Below are positions 7,978 to 16,560 of a stretch of DNA of 64,000 nt, one piece after another. This DNA is from Methylobacillus flagellatus_A. GTDB lineage: Bacteria > Pseudomonadota > Gammaproteobacteria > Burkholderiales > Methylophilaceae. The stretch's first letter is position 1. Every line of letters starts with the position of its first letter. The stretch is from the NCBI RefSeq assembly GCF_031344055.1, contig NZ_JADBEN010000001.1, one strand, 5' to 3'. Under the pieces are notes generated by a model. The model did no database searches. It was not told the origin of the DNA and saw only the letters and a list, made by a program, of their open reading frames with translations. Made by a program: the position numbers and the translations under genes.

Positions 7978-8604
7978 ATGGCCGCGATGGCAGTAACCCC
8001 GCCGGCGGGCAATCGGGAGTTGGACCAGCAGCTAGTTGAGCGCGCGCAAAGCGGCGACAAGCGCGCATTTGGCTTGCTGGTGGACAAGTACCAGCGCAAG
8101 CTGGGGCGTTTGCTCTCGCGCTTGATCAGGGACCCTGCCGAGGTCGAGGATGTCGTCCAGGAATCCTTCATCAAGGCTTACCGGGCTCTGCCCAGCTTTC
8201 GTGGCGATAGCGCGTTTTATACTTGGCTGTACCGCATTGGCATCAACACCGCGAAGAATTACCTCGTTGCAATGGGGCGCAGGCCCCAAGCCACAGGCGA
8301 TATCGAAATCGAGGATGCTGAGAATTTCGACGATGGTGACGAATTGCGCACCATGGATACGCCTGAAACCGAATTGATGGGCAAGGAAATTGCCCAGACT
8401 GTGAACGATACGGTAGCCTCGTTGCCGGAAGAATTGCGCACGGCGATCACCTTGCGCGAAATAGAAGGCCTGAGCTACGAAGAAATTGCCACGATGATGG
8501 ATTGCCCGATAGGGACGGTACGTTCGCGAATTTTCCGTGCCCGTGAAACGATTGCCCAGAAGTTGCGTCCTTTGCTGGACACCCCCGAAAACAGGAGATG
8601 GTAA
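7978..8604 (+). CDS. rpoE: RNA polymerase sigma-E factor
   Basis: An ECF sigma factor of 208 aa from ATG 7978, preceded by AGGGAG. The frame extends upstream to 7876, but those residues do not look like sigma factor and ATG 7978 (or 7987) gives normal length. Region 2 is seen in DAEVEDVVQESFIKAYRALP-like sequence (AEVEDVVQESFIKAYR) and SAFYTWLYRIGINTAKN; region 4 is ELRTAITLREIEGLSYEEIA followed by GTVRSRIFRARE. It directs envelope-stress transcription and is held by RseA encoded immediately after, with the stop and start overlapping as TAATG. Confidence 0.96.
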   Translation: MAAMAVTPPAGNRELDQQLVERAQSGDKRAFGLLVDKYQRKLGRLLSRLIRDPAEVEDVVQESFIKAYRALPSFRGDSAFYTWLYRIGINTAKNYLVAMGRRPQATGDIEIEDAENFDDGDELRTMDTPETELMGKEIAQTVNDTVASLPEELRTAITLREIEGLSYEEIATMMDCPIGTVRSRIFRARETIAQKLRPLLDTPENRRW

Positions 8605-9062
8605 TGAAAAGTCAAATTTCGGCGCTGATGGATGGCGATATAGCGCTTGAGGATGCAGAGTACCTGTATACGACTTTGAAGTCTGGAGGCGAATCCGCCC
8701 AGGCGTGGTCTGATTATCATCTGATCGGCGACGCCATGCGCGGCAATCCTGTTTTCAAGCCCGACTTTACCGAACGGCTGTTAGCCAGCCTTGAGGACGA
8801 GCCTGTGCTGCTGGTGCCCGCCGTCAAGCGCAAGCAGGCCATGCTCAAGAGCAGCAAGCTCTGGTCTGTGGCTGCATCCGTCTCCGCCGTGGTGTTTGTC
8901 GGGTGGGTGGTATTGCAGCAGCAAGTGCAAAGCGGGCTCGAGGATGACGCGACGCCGATGGAAATCGCGCAAAGCCTGCCTTCCGACTACTGGTTGGCGC
9001 ACCAGTCCCAGGCTTCCAACAATTCCGCCTACTATATCCAGCCAGCCAATTACGCGGAGTAG
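8604..9062 (+). CDS. rseA: Anti-sigma-E factor RseA (MucA-like)
   Basis: A 152-aa single-span inner-membrane protein. The N-terminal cytoplasmic anti-sigma domain (MKSQISALMDGDI, AWSDYHLIGDAMRG, residues ~1-70) resembles RseA/MucA. A membrane helix spans residues ~87-104, and a short periplasmic tail ends in YYIQPANYAE, where RseB would bind and DegS-like proteolysis would occur. ATG 8604 is preferred over ATG 8598 because AGGAG (8593-8597) abuts the earlier codon. Confidence 0.9.
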   Translation: MKSQISALMDGDIALEDAEYLYTTLKSGGESAQAWSDYHLIGDAMRGNPVFKPDFTERLLASLEDEPVLLVPAVKRKQAMLKSSKLWSVAASVSAVVFVGWVVLQQQVQSGLEDDATPMEIAQSLPSDYWLAHQSQASNNSAYYIQPANYAE

Positions 9063-9069
9063 TGGGTAG

Positions 9070-10023
9070 ATGAAGCGTTTCCTGCTGGCTTGTTTGCTGG
9101 CAACTCCGTTTGTGGTTGTGCATGCCGAACCTGAAGACCCCTGGCTTGTCCTGCAAAAGGCTGCCCGCGCAGCGCATGACCTGAGCTATAAAGGGGTCTT
9201 CATCTATCAGTCGGGCGACAACATCAAGTCCGTGCAAATTACCCATACCAATTCCGGCCAGGGCGAGTATGCGCGCATGGTAGTGCTGGACGGCACGCCG
9301 CGCGAAGTGCTCAGCCAGGGCGGGGACGTAGTCATTTTCAGTTCCAAGAATGAAAAAGTCATCATGGAAAAACGCCGGGCGCACAATCTGTTCCCGGCAG
9401 TCCTGCCTGACGACATGGAGCTCCTCAAGGCCAGCTACCAAGCCAGGATAGGCGGTACGGAACGCATTGCCGGCCGCGATGGCCGCGTTGTCTTCCTCGA
9501 TCCACGCGATAGCTTGCGCTATGCCTACAAGTTCTGGGCGGACCGTGAGTATGGCTTGCTGCTCAAGTCCTTGATGCTGAACGATCAAAAGCAGATGCTT
9601 GAGCAGATGGCTTTCAGCCAGGTCAATATGATGGAAGACCAGGGCATGGACTGGTTCCACCCGAATGTCGATCACAACAAACACTATATTCTCGAGGAAG
9701 CTCATGCCCAGCCGGCACAGGAAGCAGTGTCAAGCTGGACAGTAGGCGCTTTGCCCGCAGGCTACCGCAAGGTCGAGCAGGTCACCCGCCTCGTGCCGGG
9801 CAAGAGCGCTCCTGTCACGCAAGTCATTTTCACTGACGGACTGGCTTCCGTTTCCCTCTTCATTGAACCTTTGTCCAAAGGTATTCGTCCTAAAATCGGC
9901 CAGACATCGAAAGGGGCTACCCATTTCTATGCCAATGTCAGCAAGGGTTATCAGATACTGGTGGTAGGCGAGGTCCCCGCTGCGACGGTGGCACAGATAG
10001 GCAGCGCGGTCAGTTTCAAATAG
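9070..10023 (+). CDS. rseB: Sigma-E regulatory protein RseB/MucB
   Basis: A 317-aa periplasmic protein with signal peptide MKRFLLACLLATPFVVVHA. The larger N-terminal lipid-sensing domain contains DLSYKGVFIYQSGDNIKS and REVLSQGGDVVIFSS, and the C-terminal domain contains LPAGYRKVEQV and FTDGLASVSLFIEPL. In the family it shields RseA from proteolysis until misfolded outer-membrane proteins or lipopolysaccharide intermediates accumulate. It starts 7 bases after rseA and is in the same operon. Confidence 0.93.
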   Translation: MKRFLLACLLATPFVVVHAEPEDPWLVLQKAARAAHDLSYKGVFIYQSGDNIKSVQITHTNSGQGEYARMVVLDGTPREVLSQGGDVVIFSSKNEKVIMEKRRAHNLFPAVLPDDMELLKASYQARIGGTERIAGRDGRVVFLDPRDSLRYAYKFWADREYGLLLKSLMLNDQKQMLEQMAFSQVNMMEDQGMDWFHPNVDHNKHYILEEAHAQPAQEAVSSWTVGALPAGYRKVEQVTRLVPGKSAPVTQVIFTDGLASVSLFIEPLSKGIRPKIGQTSKGATHFYANVSKGYQILVVGEVPAATVAQIGSAVSFK

Positions 10024-10131
10024 CTGTTCGAGGTCTAAAGCGCGGTTTCGTTATATCCGAATGCCCGCCTTGCAGCATATAAGCTATGCGGTCTGAGTAT
10101 CGTGATGAATTCGTGAATGGTGTGTGAGTTT

Positions 10132-10152
10132 GCCGCCGGTTGCCTAGGCGGC
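10132..10152. other. Small hairpin in the rseB-mucD intergenic region
   Basis: Six-base stem GCCGCC / GGCGGC with a 9-base loop, 33 bases before the mucD start. It has no U-run, so it is more likely mRNA leader structure than a terminator. The 161-base gap holds nothing else I can name with confidence. Confidence 0.3.
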
Positions 10153-10184
10153 GTGTGAGTGTGACGTGTTAACGAGGTGAATCA

Positions 10185-11618
10185 ATGTTCAAGAAACTAA
10201 TTGCCGTGTCAGCAATTTGTTTATCTGTTGGCCTGGCTGCGGCAACACCGGTATTAGCCAAGGAGTTGCCCGATTTTACGGAGTTGGCGGAAAAGCAAGG
10301 GGCTGCAGTTGTCAATATCAGCGTGACCCAGGTGATGCAGTCAGGTCCTGGCGGATCTCCTTTCCAGGGGTTGCCCGAGGACGAGGCGTTGAACGAGTTT
10401 TTCCGGCGTTTTGGCATCCCCGGCTTCCCTGGAGCGCCGCGCGGGCAGGGCGGTCCGCAGCAGCCTGAATACAAGTCCCAGTCCTTGGGGTCGGGTTTCA
10501 TCATCAGCAACGACGGTTACATCCTGACTAACGCCCATGTGGTTCGCGAAGCTGACGAAGTGATCGTCAAGCTCAATGACAAGCGCGAGTTCAAGGCCAA
10601 GATCGTGGGAGCGGACCGCCGTACCGATGTGGCGTTGCTCAAGATCGAGGCGACCGGCCTGCCCAAGGTGACGATCGGCAATCCGGAGCAGTTGAAGGTG
10701 GGCGAATGGGTGGTGGCGATCGGTTCGCCATTCGGGCTTGAAAGCACTCTGACCGCCGGCGTGGTGAGCGCCAAGGGCCGCGCTTTGCCCCAGGAAAACT
10801 TTGTGCCTTTCATCCAGACCGATGTGGCGATCAATCCGGGCAATTCCGGCGGGCCGCTGTTCAACCTCAAGGGCGAGGTGGTCGGCGTCAATTCCCAGAT
10901 TTACAGCCGTACCGGCGGTTACATGGGCTTGTCGTTCGCCATCCCGATTGACGTGGCGATCGATGTTTCCAACCAGCTCAAATCTTCCGGTCGCGTGGCA
11001 CGCGGCTGGCTTGGCATCGGCATCCAGGAAATCACCAAGGACCTGGCCGAGTCGTTCGGCATGAAGAATACCAACGGCGCGCTGGTGGCTGGAGTGGAAA
11101 AGGGCAGCCCTGCCGAAAAGGGCGGCCTGGAAGCGGGTGACGTCGTGGTCAAGTTCGACGGCAAGGCGGTCAATGTTTCCTCCGACCTGCCACGCATCGT
11201 CGGCGCCACCAAGCCGGGCAAGCAAGTGCCGGTGGAAGTACTGCGCAAGGGCGCCAGCAAGACGCTGAGCATTACCCTGGGCGAAATGCCGGCCGACAAG
11301 GACGAGGTCGTGCCCGCTTCGCAGCCTAATGCCAAGCCGGAGTCCAACCGCCTGGGCTTGACCTTGCGCGAGCTGACGCCTCAGCAACGCCGTAACCTGA
11401 ACGGCCGCAATGCTCTGGTAGTGGTGGATGCGCAGGGCGCTGCGGCGCAGGCAGGCATCCGCCGCGGCGACCTGGTGCTGGCATTGAACAACACCGAGGT
11501 GCAAAGCCTGGAGCAATTCACCAAGCAGGTGAATGCCGTGCAGGCAGGCAAGACGGTCGCGTTGCTGGTGCAGCGGGAAAACAATACCCTGTACGTGCCG
11601 GTCAAGATCGGCAAGTAA
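10185..11618 (+). CDS. mucD: Periplasmic serine protease MucD (DegP/HtrA family)
   Basis: A 477-aa Do-type protease with signal peptide ending at VLA-K. The catalytic triad is His118 (TNAHVV), Asp148 (RRTDVALLKI) and Ser221 (GNSGGPLF). PDZ1 lies at ~260-345 (RGWLGIGIQEIT) and PDZ2 at ~380-475 (RLGLTLRELTP, GIRRGDLVLALNNTEV). It degrades or chaperones misfolded envelope proteins and in related bacteria damps the sigma-E response. It follows the rpoE-rseAB genes in the same orientation and is closed by a strong terminator. Confidence 0.95.
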   Translation: MFKKLIAVSAICLSVGLAAATPVLAKELPDFTELAEKQGAAVVNISVTQVMQSGPGGSPFQGLPEDEALNEFFRRFGIPGFPGAPRGQGGPQQPEYKSQSLGSGFIISNDGYILTNAHVVREADEVIVKLNDKREFKAKIVGADRRTDVALLKIEATGLPKVTIGNPEQLKVGEWVVAIGSPFGLESTLTAGVVSAKGRALPQENFVPFIQTDVAINPGNSGGPLFNLKGEVVGVNSQIYSRTGGYMGLSFAIPIDVAIDVSNQLKSSGRVARGWLGIGIQEITKDLAESFGMKNTNGALVAGVEKGSPAEKGGLEAGDVVVKFDGKAVNVSSDLPRIVGATKPGKQVPVEVLRKGASKTLSITLGEMPADKDEVVPASQPNAKPESNRLGLTLRELTPQQRRNLNGRNALVVVDAQGAAAQAGIRRGDLVLALNNTEVQSLEQFTKQVNAVQAGKTVALLVQRENNTLYVPVKIGK

Positions 11619-11687
11619 GGCATGCCAAGTAAATATGCTGAGAGCCGGTATTTGCTGTAAAATCCGACTCTAATTAGTGTGTTGTAA

Positions 11688-11715
11688 AAGGGCGCTTCGG
11701 CGCCCTTCTTTACTT
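11688..11715 (+). terminator. Rho-independent terminator after mucD
   Basis: Stem AAGGGCGC / GCGCCCTT closed by a TTCG tetraloop, followed by CTTTACTT. It separates the rpoE-mucD transcript from lepA, whose start is about 20 bases further on. Confidence 0.85.
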
Positions 11716-11736
11716 GGCTTAATCTAGAATAACTAC

Positions 11737-13530
11737 ATGAAGAATATCCGCAATTTTTCTATCATCGCTCATATCGACCACGGCAAGTCCACGCTGGCGG
11801 ACCGCATCATCCAGTTGTGCGGCGGACTCTCAGACCGTGAAATGGAGGCCCAGGTGCTGGACTCCATGGATATCGAGCGCGAACGCGGCATTACCATCAA
11901 GGCGCAAACTGCCGCGCTGGAGTACAAGGCGCTGGATGGGCAGGTCTACAACCTCAACCTGATCGATACGCCGGGCCACGTCGACTTTTCCTACGAAGTC
12001 AGCCGTTCCCTCGCCGCCTGCGAGGGCGCTTTGCTGGTGGTGGACGCTTCGCAAGGGGTGGAAGCGCAAAGCGTGGCGAACTGTTATACCGCGATCGACC
12101 AGGGCGTCGAAGTGGTGCCTGTCCTCAATAAGATCGACCTGCCCGCTGCCGACCCGGAACGCGTGATGCAGGAAATCGAGGACGTGATCGGCGTGGATGC
12201 TTCCGAGGCCGTGCGCTGTTCCGCCAAGACCGGCGTCGGCGTGCAGGACGTGCTGGAAAACATGATTGCCAAGATCCCGCCGCCTGTGGGCGATCCGGAA
12301 AAACCCTTGAAGGCCTTGATCATCGATTCATGGTTCGACAACTATGTCGGCGTGATCATGCTGGTGCGCGTGGTGGACGGGGTGCTCAAGCCCAAGGACA
12401 AGATCCGCATGATGGCGACCAAGACGACCTATCTTTGCGAGCAGGTCGGCGTATTCACGCCCAAGTCGCGTCAGCGCGCTTCGTTGTCCGCGGGCGAGGT
12501 GGGTTTCATCATCGCCGGCATCAAGGAGCTCACCAGCGCCAAGGTCGGCGATACCATCACTTTGGCCGACAAGCCCGCGAGCGAGGCCTTGCCCGGCTTC
12601 AAGGAAGTGCAGCCGCAGGTGTTCGCCGGGCTCTATCCGGTCGAATCCAACCAATTCGAGGCCTTGCGCGAGGCGCTGGAAAAGCTGCGCCTTAACGACG
12701 CTTCGCTGCAGTTCGAGCCGGAAAACTCCAGCGCATTGGGCTTTGGCTTCCGTTGCGGCTTCCTCGGCCTGCTGCACATGGAAATCGTGCAGGAGCGCCT
12801 GGAGCGCGAGTACGACATGGACCTCATCACGACGGCGCCTACCGTGGTGTATGAGTTGCTGCTCAAGACCGGCGAGGTGGTGCAGATCGAGAACCCTTCG
12901 CGCCTGCCCGAACCGTCACGTATTGCCGAGATCCGCGAACCCATCATTACCATCAACCTGCTGATGCCGCAGGATTACGTCGGCCCAGTGATGACCTTGT
13001 GCAACAACAAGCGCGGCGTGCAGCGCAACATGCAGTATATGGGGCGCCAGGTGATGCTGAGCTATGAAATGCCGCTCAATGAAGTGGTGCTGGATTTCTT
13101 CGATCGGTTGAAGTCCGTATCTCGCGGCTACGCTTCCATGGATTATGAGTTCCTCGAGTTCCGCGCGGCCGACCTGGTCAAGCTCGACATCATGGTCAAC
13201 GGCGAACGCGTCGATGCGTTGTCGTTGATTGTGCACCGTTCAAACAGCGTCTACCGAGGCCGCGAATTGGTATCCAAGATGCGCGAGCTGATTCCGCGCC
13301 AGATGTTCGATATTGCCGTACAAGCCTCCATTGGCGCCAACATCATCGCGCGCGAAACCGTGAAGGCCATGCGCAAGAACGTGCTGGCCAAGTGTTACGG
13401 CGGCGATATCACGCGTAAGAAGAAGCTCCTCGAAAAGCAGAAAGAGGGCAAGAAGCGCATGAAGCAGGTAGGTAACGTTGAAATTCCACAGGAAGCATTC
13501 CTGGCTATTTTGAGGGTTGAAGACAAATGA
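11737..13530 (+). CDS. lepA: Elongation factor 4 (back-translocase)
   Basis: A 597-aa translational GTPase. G1 is AHIDHGKST, the switch I/G2 region includes RERGITIKAQ, G3 is DTPGHVDF, G4 is NKID, and G5 is CSAKTG. The LepA-specific C-terminal domain ends in GNVEIPQEAFLAILRVEDK with the basic stretch RKKKLLEKQKEGKKR. It binds stalled ribosomes and is thought to back-translocate or aid 30S biogenesis. The stop overlaps the lepB start (ATGA), the classic lepAB arrangement. Confidence 0.98.
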   Translation: MKNIRNFSIIAHIDHGKSTLADRIIQLCGGLSDREMEAQVLDSMDIERERGITIKAQTAALEYKALDGQVYNLNLIDTPGHVDFSYEVSRSLAACEGALLVVDASQGVEAQSVANCYTAIDQGVEVVPVLNKIDLPAADPERVMQEIEDVIGVDASEAVRCSAKTGVGVQDVLENMIAKIPPPVGDPEKPLKALIIDSWFDNYVGVIMLVRVVDGVLKPKDKIRMMATKTTYLCEQVGVFTPKSRQRASLSAGEVGFIIAGIKELTSAKVGDTITLADKPASEALPGFKEVQPQVFAGLYPVESNQFEALREALEKLRLNDASLQFEPENSSALGFGFRCGFLGLLHMEIVQERLEREYDMDLITTAPTVVYELLLKTGEVVQIENPSRLPEPSRIAEIREPIITINLLMPQDYVGPVMTLCNNKRGVQRNMQYMGRQVMLSYEMPLNEVVLDFFDRLKSVSRGYASMDYEFLEFRAADLVKLDIMVNGERVDALSLIVHRSNSVYRGRELVSKMRELIPRQMFDIAVQASIGANIIARETVKAMRKNVLAKCYGGDITRKKKLLEKQKEGKKRMKQVGNVEIPQEAFLAILRVEDK

Positions 13531-14273
13531 TGTTTGCATTGTTCATGTTGGCGGTGCTGGTGATCACCGGGGTGATCTGGTTGCTGGATAGCCTGTTCTG
13601 GCGCAAGAGGCGTGCTGCGGATGCGGCAGACCCCGTGATCGTGGAGTACTCCAAGAGCTTCTTCCCCGTGATCCTGGCCGTGTTCCTGATCCGGTCCTTC
13701 ATTGTCGAGCCGTTCAAGATTCCATCCGGCTCCATGATGCCGACGCTGCTGGCCGGCGATTTCATCCTGGTGAACAAGTTTTCCTACGGCTTGCGCGTGC
13801 CCATCCTCAACAAGACCTTCTTCGAGGTCGATCATCCGCAACGCGGGGACGTTTTCGTCTTCCACTACCCGCCTGATCCATCGATCGATTACATCAAGCG
13901 CGTCATCGGCGTGCCGGGCGATCGCATTGCCTACCGCAACAAGCGCCTGTACGTGAACGGCCAGGCAGTGCAGACCGATTATGTCGATGATTACAAATAT
14001 GTCGGCTCCGGCCTCAACATGATCGCGACCAAGCGCTATCAGGAGCAGCTTGGCGAGGTCAGGCACGATATCCTCATCGAGGAAAACGGCATGGCGTTCG
14101 ATGGCGAAGTGGAAGTGCCGGCAGGCCATTACTTCGCGATGGGCGACAACCGCGACAACAGCAAGGACAGCCGCGTCTGGGGCTTTGTGCCCGAGGACAA
14201 CCTGGTCGGCAAGGCATTCTTCATCTGGTGGAATTTCGACGACTTTGGCAGAATTGGCACCAAGATCAAATAA
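13527..14273 (+). CDS. lepB: Signal peptidase I
   Basis: A 248-aa inner-membrane protease that cleaves Sec and Tat signal peptides on the periplasmic side. Two N-terminal membrane helices are at residues ~3-22 and ~44-60. Catalytic Ser69 lies in IPSGSMMPTL and general-base Lys124 in YIKRVIGVPGD; MGDNRDNSKDSRVWG (box E) is intact. It is translationally coupled to lepA and upstream of the DUF4845 gene and rnc. Confidence 0.97.
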   Translation: MMFALFMLAVLVITGVIWLLDSLFWRKRRAADAADPVIVEYSKSFFPVILAVFLIRSFIVEPFKIPSGSMMPTLLAGDFILVNKFSYGLRVPILNKTFFEVDHPQRGDVFVFHYPPDPSIDYIKRVIGVPGDRIAYRNKRLYVNGQAVQTDYVDDYKYVGSGLNMIATKRYQEQLGEVRHDILIEENGMAFDGEVEVPAGHYFAMGDNRDNSKDSRVWGFVPEDNLVGKAFFIWWNFDDFGRIGTKIK

Positions 14274-14303
14274 ATATCCAATCAACTCGAAGGGAGAGCC
14301 AGC

Positions 14304-14669
14304 ATGAAAAAACAGCAAGGCATGACATTTCTGAGCCTGGTGGTCGTCATTGCAGTGGGAGTGTTTTTTGCAGTGCTGGCGATGAAGCTCACGCCTGCCT
14401 ACATCGAGTATTTTGCCGTCAAGAAAGCGATCAGCCGCATTGCCCATGATCCGGCGTTTTCCAGCATGAGCAAGGCCGACATGATTACCGCTTTCCAGAA
14501 AAGCGCGACCATAGACGATATCCGCAGCGTCGAAGCCCGGGATCTGACCTTCCTGCGCGATGAGAACGGCAAGACGGCGCTTTCGGTCGATTACCAGGTC
14601 GTGGTGCCCTTGTTTTCCAATATCAGTGTCTTGCTGGACTTCGAGGCATCTACCGACAATGCCCGTTGA
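14304..14669 (+). CDS. DUF4845 membrane protein
   Basis: A 121-aa protein with GGGAGAG upstream. The start MKKQQGMTFLSLVVVIAVGVF resembles a pilin-like N-terminus with one membrane helix at ~8-27, followed by a ~90-residue extracytoplasmic domain (KLTPAYIEYFAVKKAISRIA). Position between lepB and rnc matches DUF4845 proteins of betaproteobacteria. The function is not established. Confidence 0.85.
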   Translation: MKKQQGMTFLSLVVVIAVGVFFAVLAMKLTPAYIEYFAVKKAISRIAHDPAFSSMSKADMITAFQKSATIDDIRSVEARDLTFLRDENGKTALSVDYQVVVPLFSNISVLLDFEASTDNAR

Positions 14670-14744
14670 TCGTCAATCTTGCCCTGGCCGTGTGTTTTGC
14701 ATGGCTTTTTCAATGCTGCATGTATCCCGTGGCGGGCTGCCGTT

Positions 14745-15425
14745 TTGAGCCAGAACAGCCTGGTACGCCAGCTTGCGTACGAATTCAAGGATAAAAGCCT
14801 GCTGACGCTGGCGTTGACGCACCGCAGCTATTCCGGAAACAATAATGAGCGCCTGGAATTCCTTGGTGACGGCGTGCTGAATTTCCTGGTGGCGCATCAG
14901 TTGTTCCAGCGATTCCCCAAATTGCCCGAGGGCGACCTCAGCCGTTTGCGCGCCCAGCTGGTCAAGGAGCAGACCCTGAGCGAGATCGCCACCGGCCTGG
15001 ATGTCGGCGAGTTCCTCCGCCTGGGCGAGGGCGAGCTCAAGAGCGGCGGCTGGCGCCGCCCCTCCGTGCTGGCCGACGCCATGGAAGCCATCATCGGCGC
15101 GGTTTTCCTGGACGGGGGCTACCCGGCTGCCGAGGCGCTGGTGAAGCGCTTGTTCCTGCCGCGCATGGAAAGCATAGATCCCAAGGCGATCGGCAAGGAT
15201 GCCAAGTCCTTGCTGCAGGAATTCCTGCAAGGGCGCAAAATAGACCTGCCCGAATACAACGTCTTGGCAACCGAGGGCGAAGCGCATTGCCAGACATTCC
15301 GGGTGAGCTGCCATATCACCAAGTTCCAGATTACCACCGAGGGCAAAGGCTCCAGCCGACGTGCGGCTGAGCAGCAGGCCGCCCAGCTGGCTTACGAGCA
15401 ATTGCTCGAAAAAGGAAAGAAATGA
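14745..15425 (+). CDS. rnc: Ribonuclease III
   Basis: Cleaves double-stranded RNA in rRNA and mRNA processing. The signature NERLEFLGDGVLNFLVA (Glu/Asp metal ligands) and DAMEAIIGAVFLDGGY are intact, and the dsRNA-binding domain fills the last ~70 residues (DAKSLLQEFLQ to AAQLAYEQLLEK). TTG 14745 is preferred, giving 226 aa as in E. coli; ATG 14679 would add 22 residues unlike the family. RBS evidence for TTG is weak, so the start is uncertain. The stop overlaps era by four bases. Confidence 0.94.
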   Translation: MSQNSLVRQLAYEFKDKSLLTLALTHRSYSGNNNERLEFLGDGVLNFLVAHQLFQRFPKLPEGDLSRLRAQLVKEQTLSEIATGLDVGEFLRLGEGELKSGGWRRPSVLADAMEAIIGAVFLDGGYPAAEALVKRLFLPRMESIDPKAIGKDAKSLLQEFLQGRKIDLPEYNVLATEGEAHCQTFRVSCHITKFQITTEGKGSSRRAAEQQAAQLAYEQLLEKGKK

Positions 15426-16312
15426 CATCATCCAATGCTTTTCGTTGTGGCACCGTCGCCATCGTCGGCCGTCCCAACGTGGGCAAGTCCACCTTGCTCA
15501 ACCATATCCTCGGCCTCAAGCTGAGCATTACGTCACGCAAGGCGCAAACCACGCGGCACCGCCTGCTGGGCATACATACCACGGAAGATACGCAATTCCT
15601 GTTCGTGGATACGCCAGGCTTCCAGCAAAAGCATATCAATGCGCTCAACCGCAACCTGAACCGCACCGTCACCCAGGTGCTGAGCGAGGTGGATGTGGTG
15701 TTGTTTGTGATCGAGCCCATGCACCTGGGAGATGCGGACCGCAAGGTGCTGGAGCTGCTGCCGAAGAATCAGTCAGTATTCCTGGTCGTCAACAAGGCTG
15801 ACCTGATGGGCGACAAGGGGAACCTGTTGCCGTTGATTCAGGATTTCGACCTGGAGTTTCCATTCACCGGCATCATTCCCGTAAGCGCCAAGAAAAATCT
15901 GTATCTGGATGAGCTGCTGGCTGCCGTACGTGAACACCTGCCTGAACAACCGGCGATTTATGGCGAGGATGAGCTGACGGACCGTAACGAGCGCTTCCTG
16001 GCGGCAGAAATGCTGCGTGAAAAGATATTCCGTTTGCTGGGAGACGAAGTGCCGTATTCCGTAGCGGTGGAGATCGAGAAATTCGAGCAGGAAGGCAATT
16101 TGCGCCGTATCCATGCCGCCATCATTGTCGACAAGGATAGCCAGAAGCCGATGCTGATCGGCAAGGGCGGCGAAAAGCTCAAGCGCATTTCCACCGAGGC
16201 GCGCCAAGATATGGAAAAGCTGTTCGGCGGCAAGATCTGGCTCGAGACCTGGGTGAAGGTCAAGGGCGGCTGGGCGGACGACGAGCGCGCCCTGAAGTCC
16301 CTGGGGTACTGA
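15422..16312 (+). CDS. era: GTPase Era
   Basis: A 296-aa ribosome-assembly GTPase. Motifs are G1 GRPNVGKSTLLN, G2 region RKAQTTRHR, G3 DTPGF and G4 NKADL. The KH domain near residues 225-280 includes AAIIVDKDSQKPMLIGKGGEKLKRI-type sequence (read as KPMLIGKGGEKLKRI) and binds the 3' end of 16S rRNA. It ends in ALKSLGY, the usual family ending. The last base of its TGA coincides with the first base of a MITE-like element. Confidence 0.97.
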   Translation: MTSSNAFRCGTVAIVGRPNVGKSTLLNHILGLKLSITSRKAQTTRHRLLGIHTTEDTQFLFVDTPGFQQKHINALNRNLNRTVTQVLSEVDVVLFVIEPMHLGDADRKVLELLPKNQSVFLVVNKADLMGDKGNLLPLIQDFDLEFPFTGIIPVSAKKNLYLDELLAAVREHLPEQPAIYGEDELTDRNERFLAAEMLREKIFRLLGDEVPYSVAVEIEKFEQEGNLRRIHAAIIVDKDSQKPMLIGKGGEKLKRISTEARQDMEKLFGGKIWLETWVKVKGGWADDERALKSLGY

Positions 16313-16560
16313 GAGCCTGTTCACGATTTTTTCATAGGGTACGCATGGCCCCAAAACGTGTCCGGTCAAGGCCAAGTTTGCAGGTAATGCTGCAACGTGG
16401 CGGATGTGTTTTAGGGTCATGCCCTCCGGGTTACTCCGGCAGCGCAGCCGCTGCTGCGTTGCAAATCCTCGCCGGGCAATGAGCCCGTCTGTGGTTTGCG
16501 CCTTGCTTCGACTACACTGCCGGAGCAACGTACCTCATGAAAAAATTGTGAGCAGGCTCT
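16312..16560. mobile_element. MITE-like element with 32-bp terminal inverted repeats
   Basis: The left end (16312-16343) and the reverse complement of the right end (16529-16560) match at 28 of 32 positions, both beginning AGAGCCTG and containing the run ATTTTTTCAT. The 249-bp unit has no transposase frame and an interior with GC-rich inverted segments. It occupies exactly the gap between era and pagP, and its outermost bases form part of both stop codons. No target-site duplication is evident. It may double as a convergent terminator because each end carries an A/T run. Confidence 0.7.

Noticed and set aside
10341..11516. 391-codon open frame antisense to mucD
   Set aside because: Same cause; the mucD triad and PDZ domains are on the sense strand and the antisense product has no family features.
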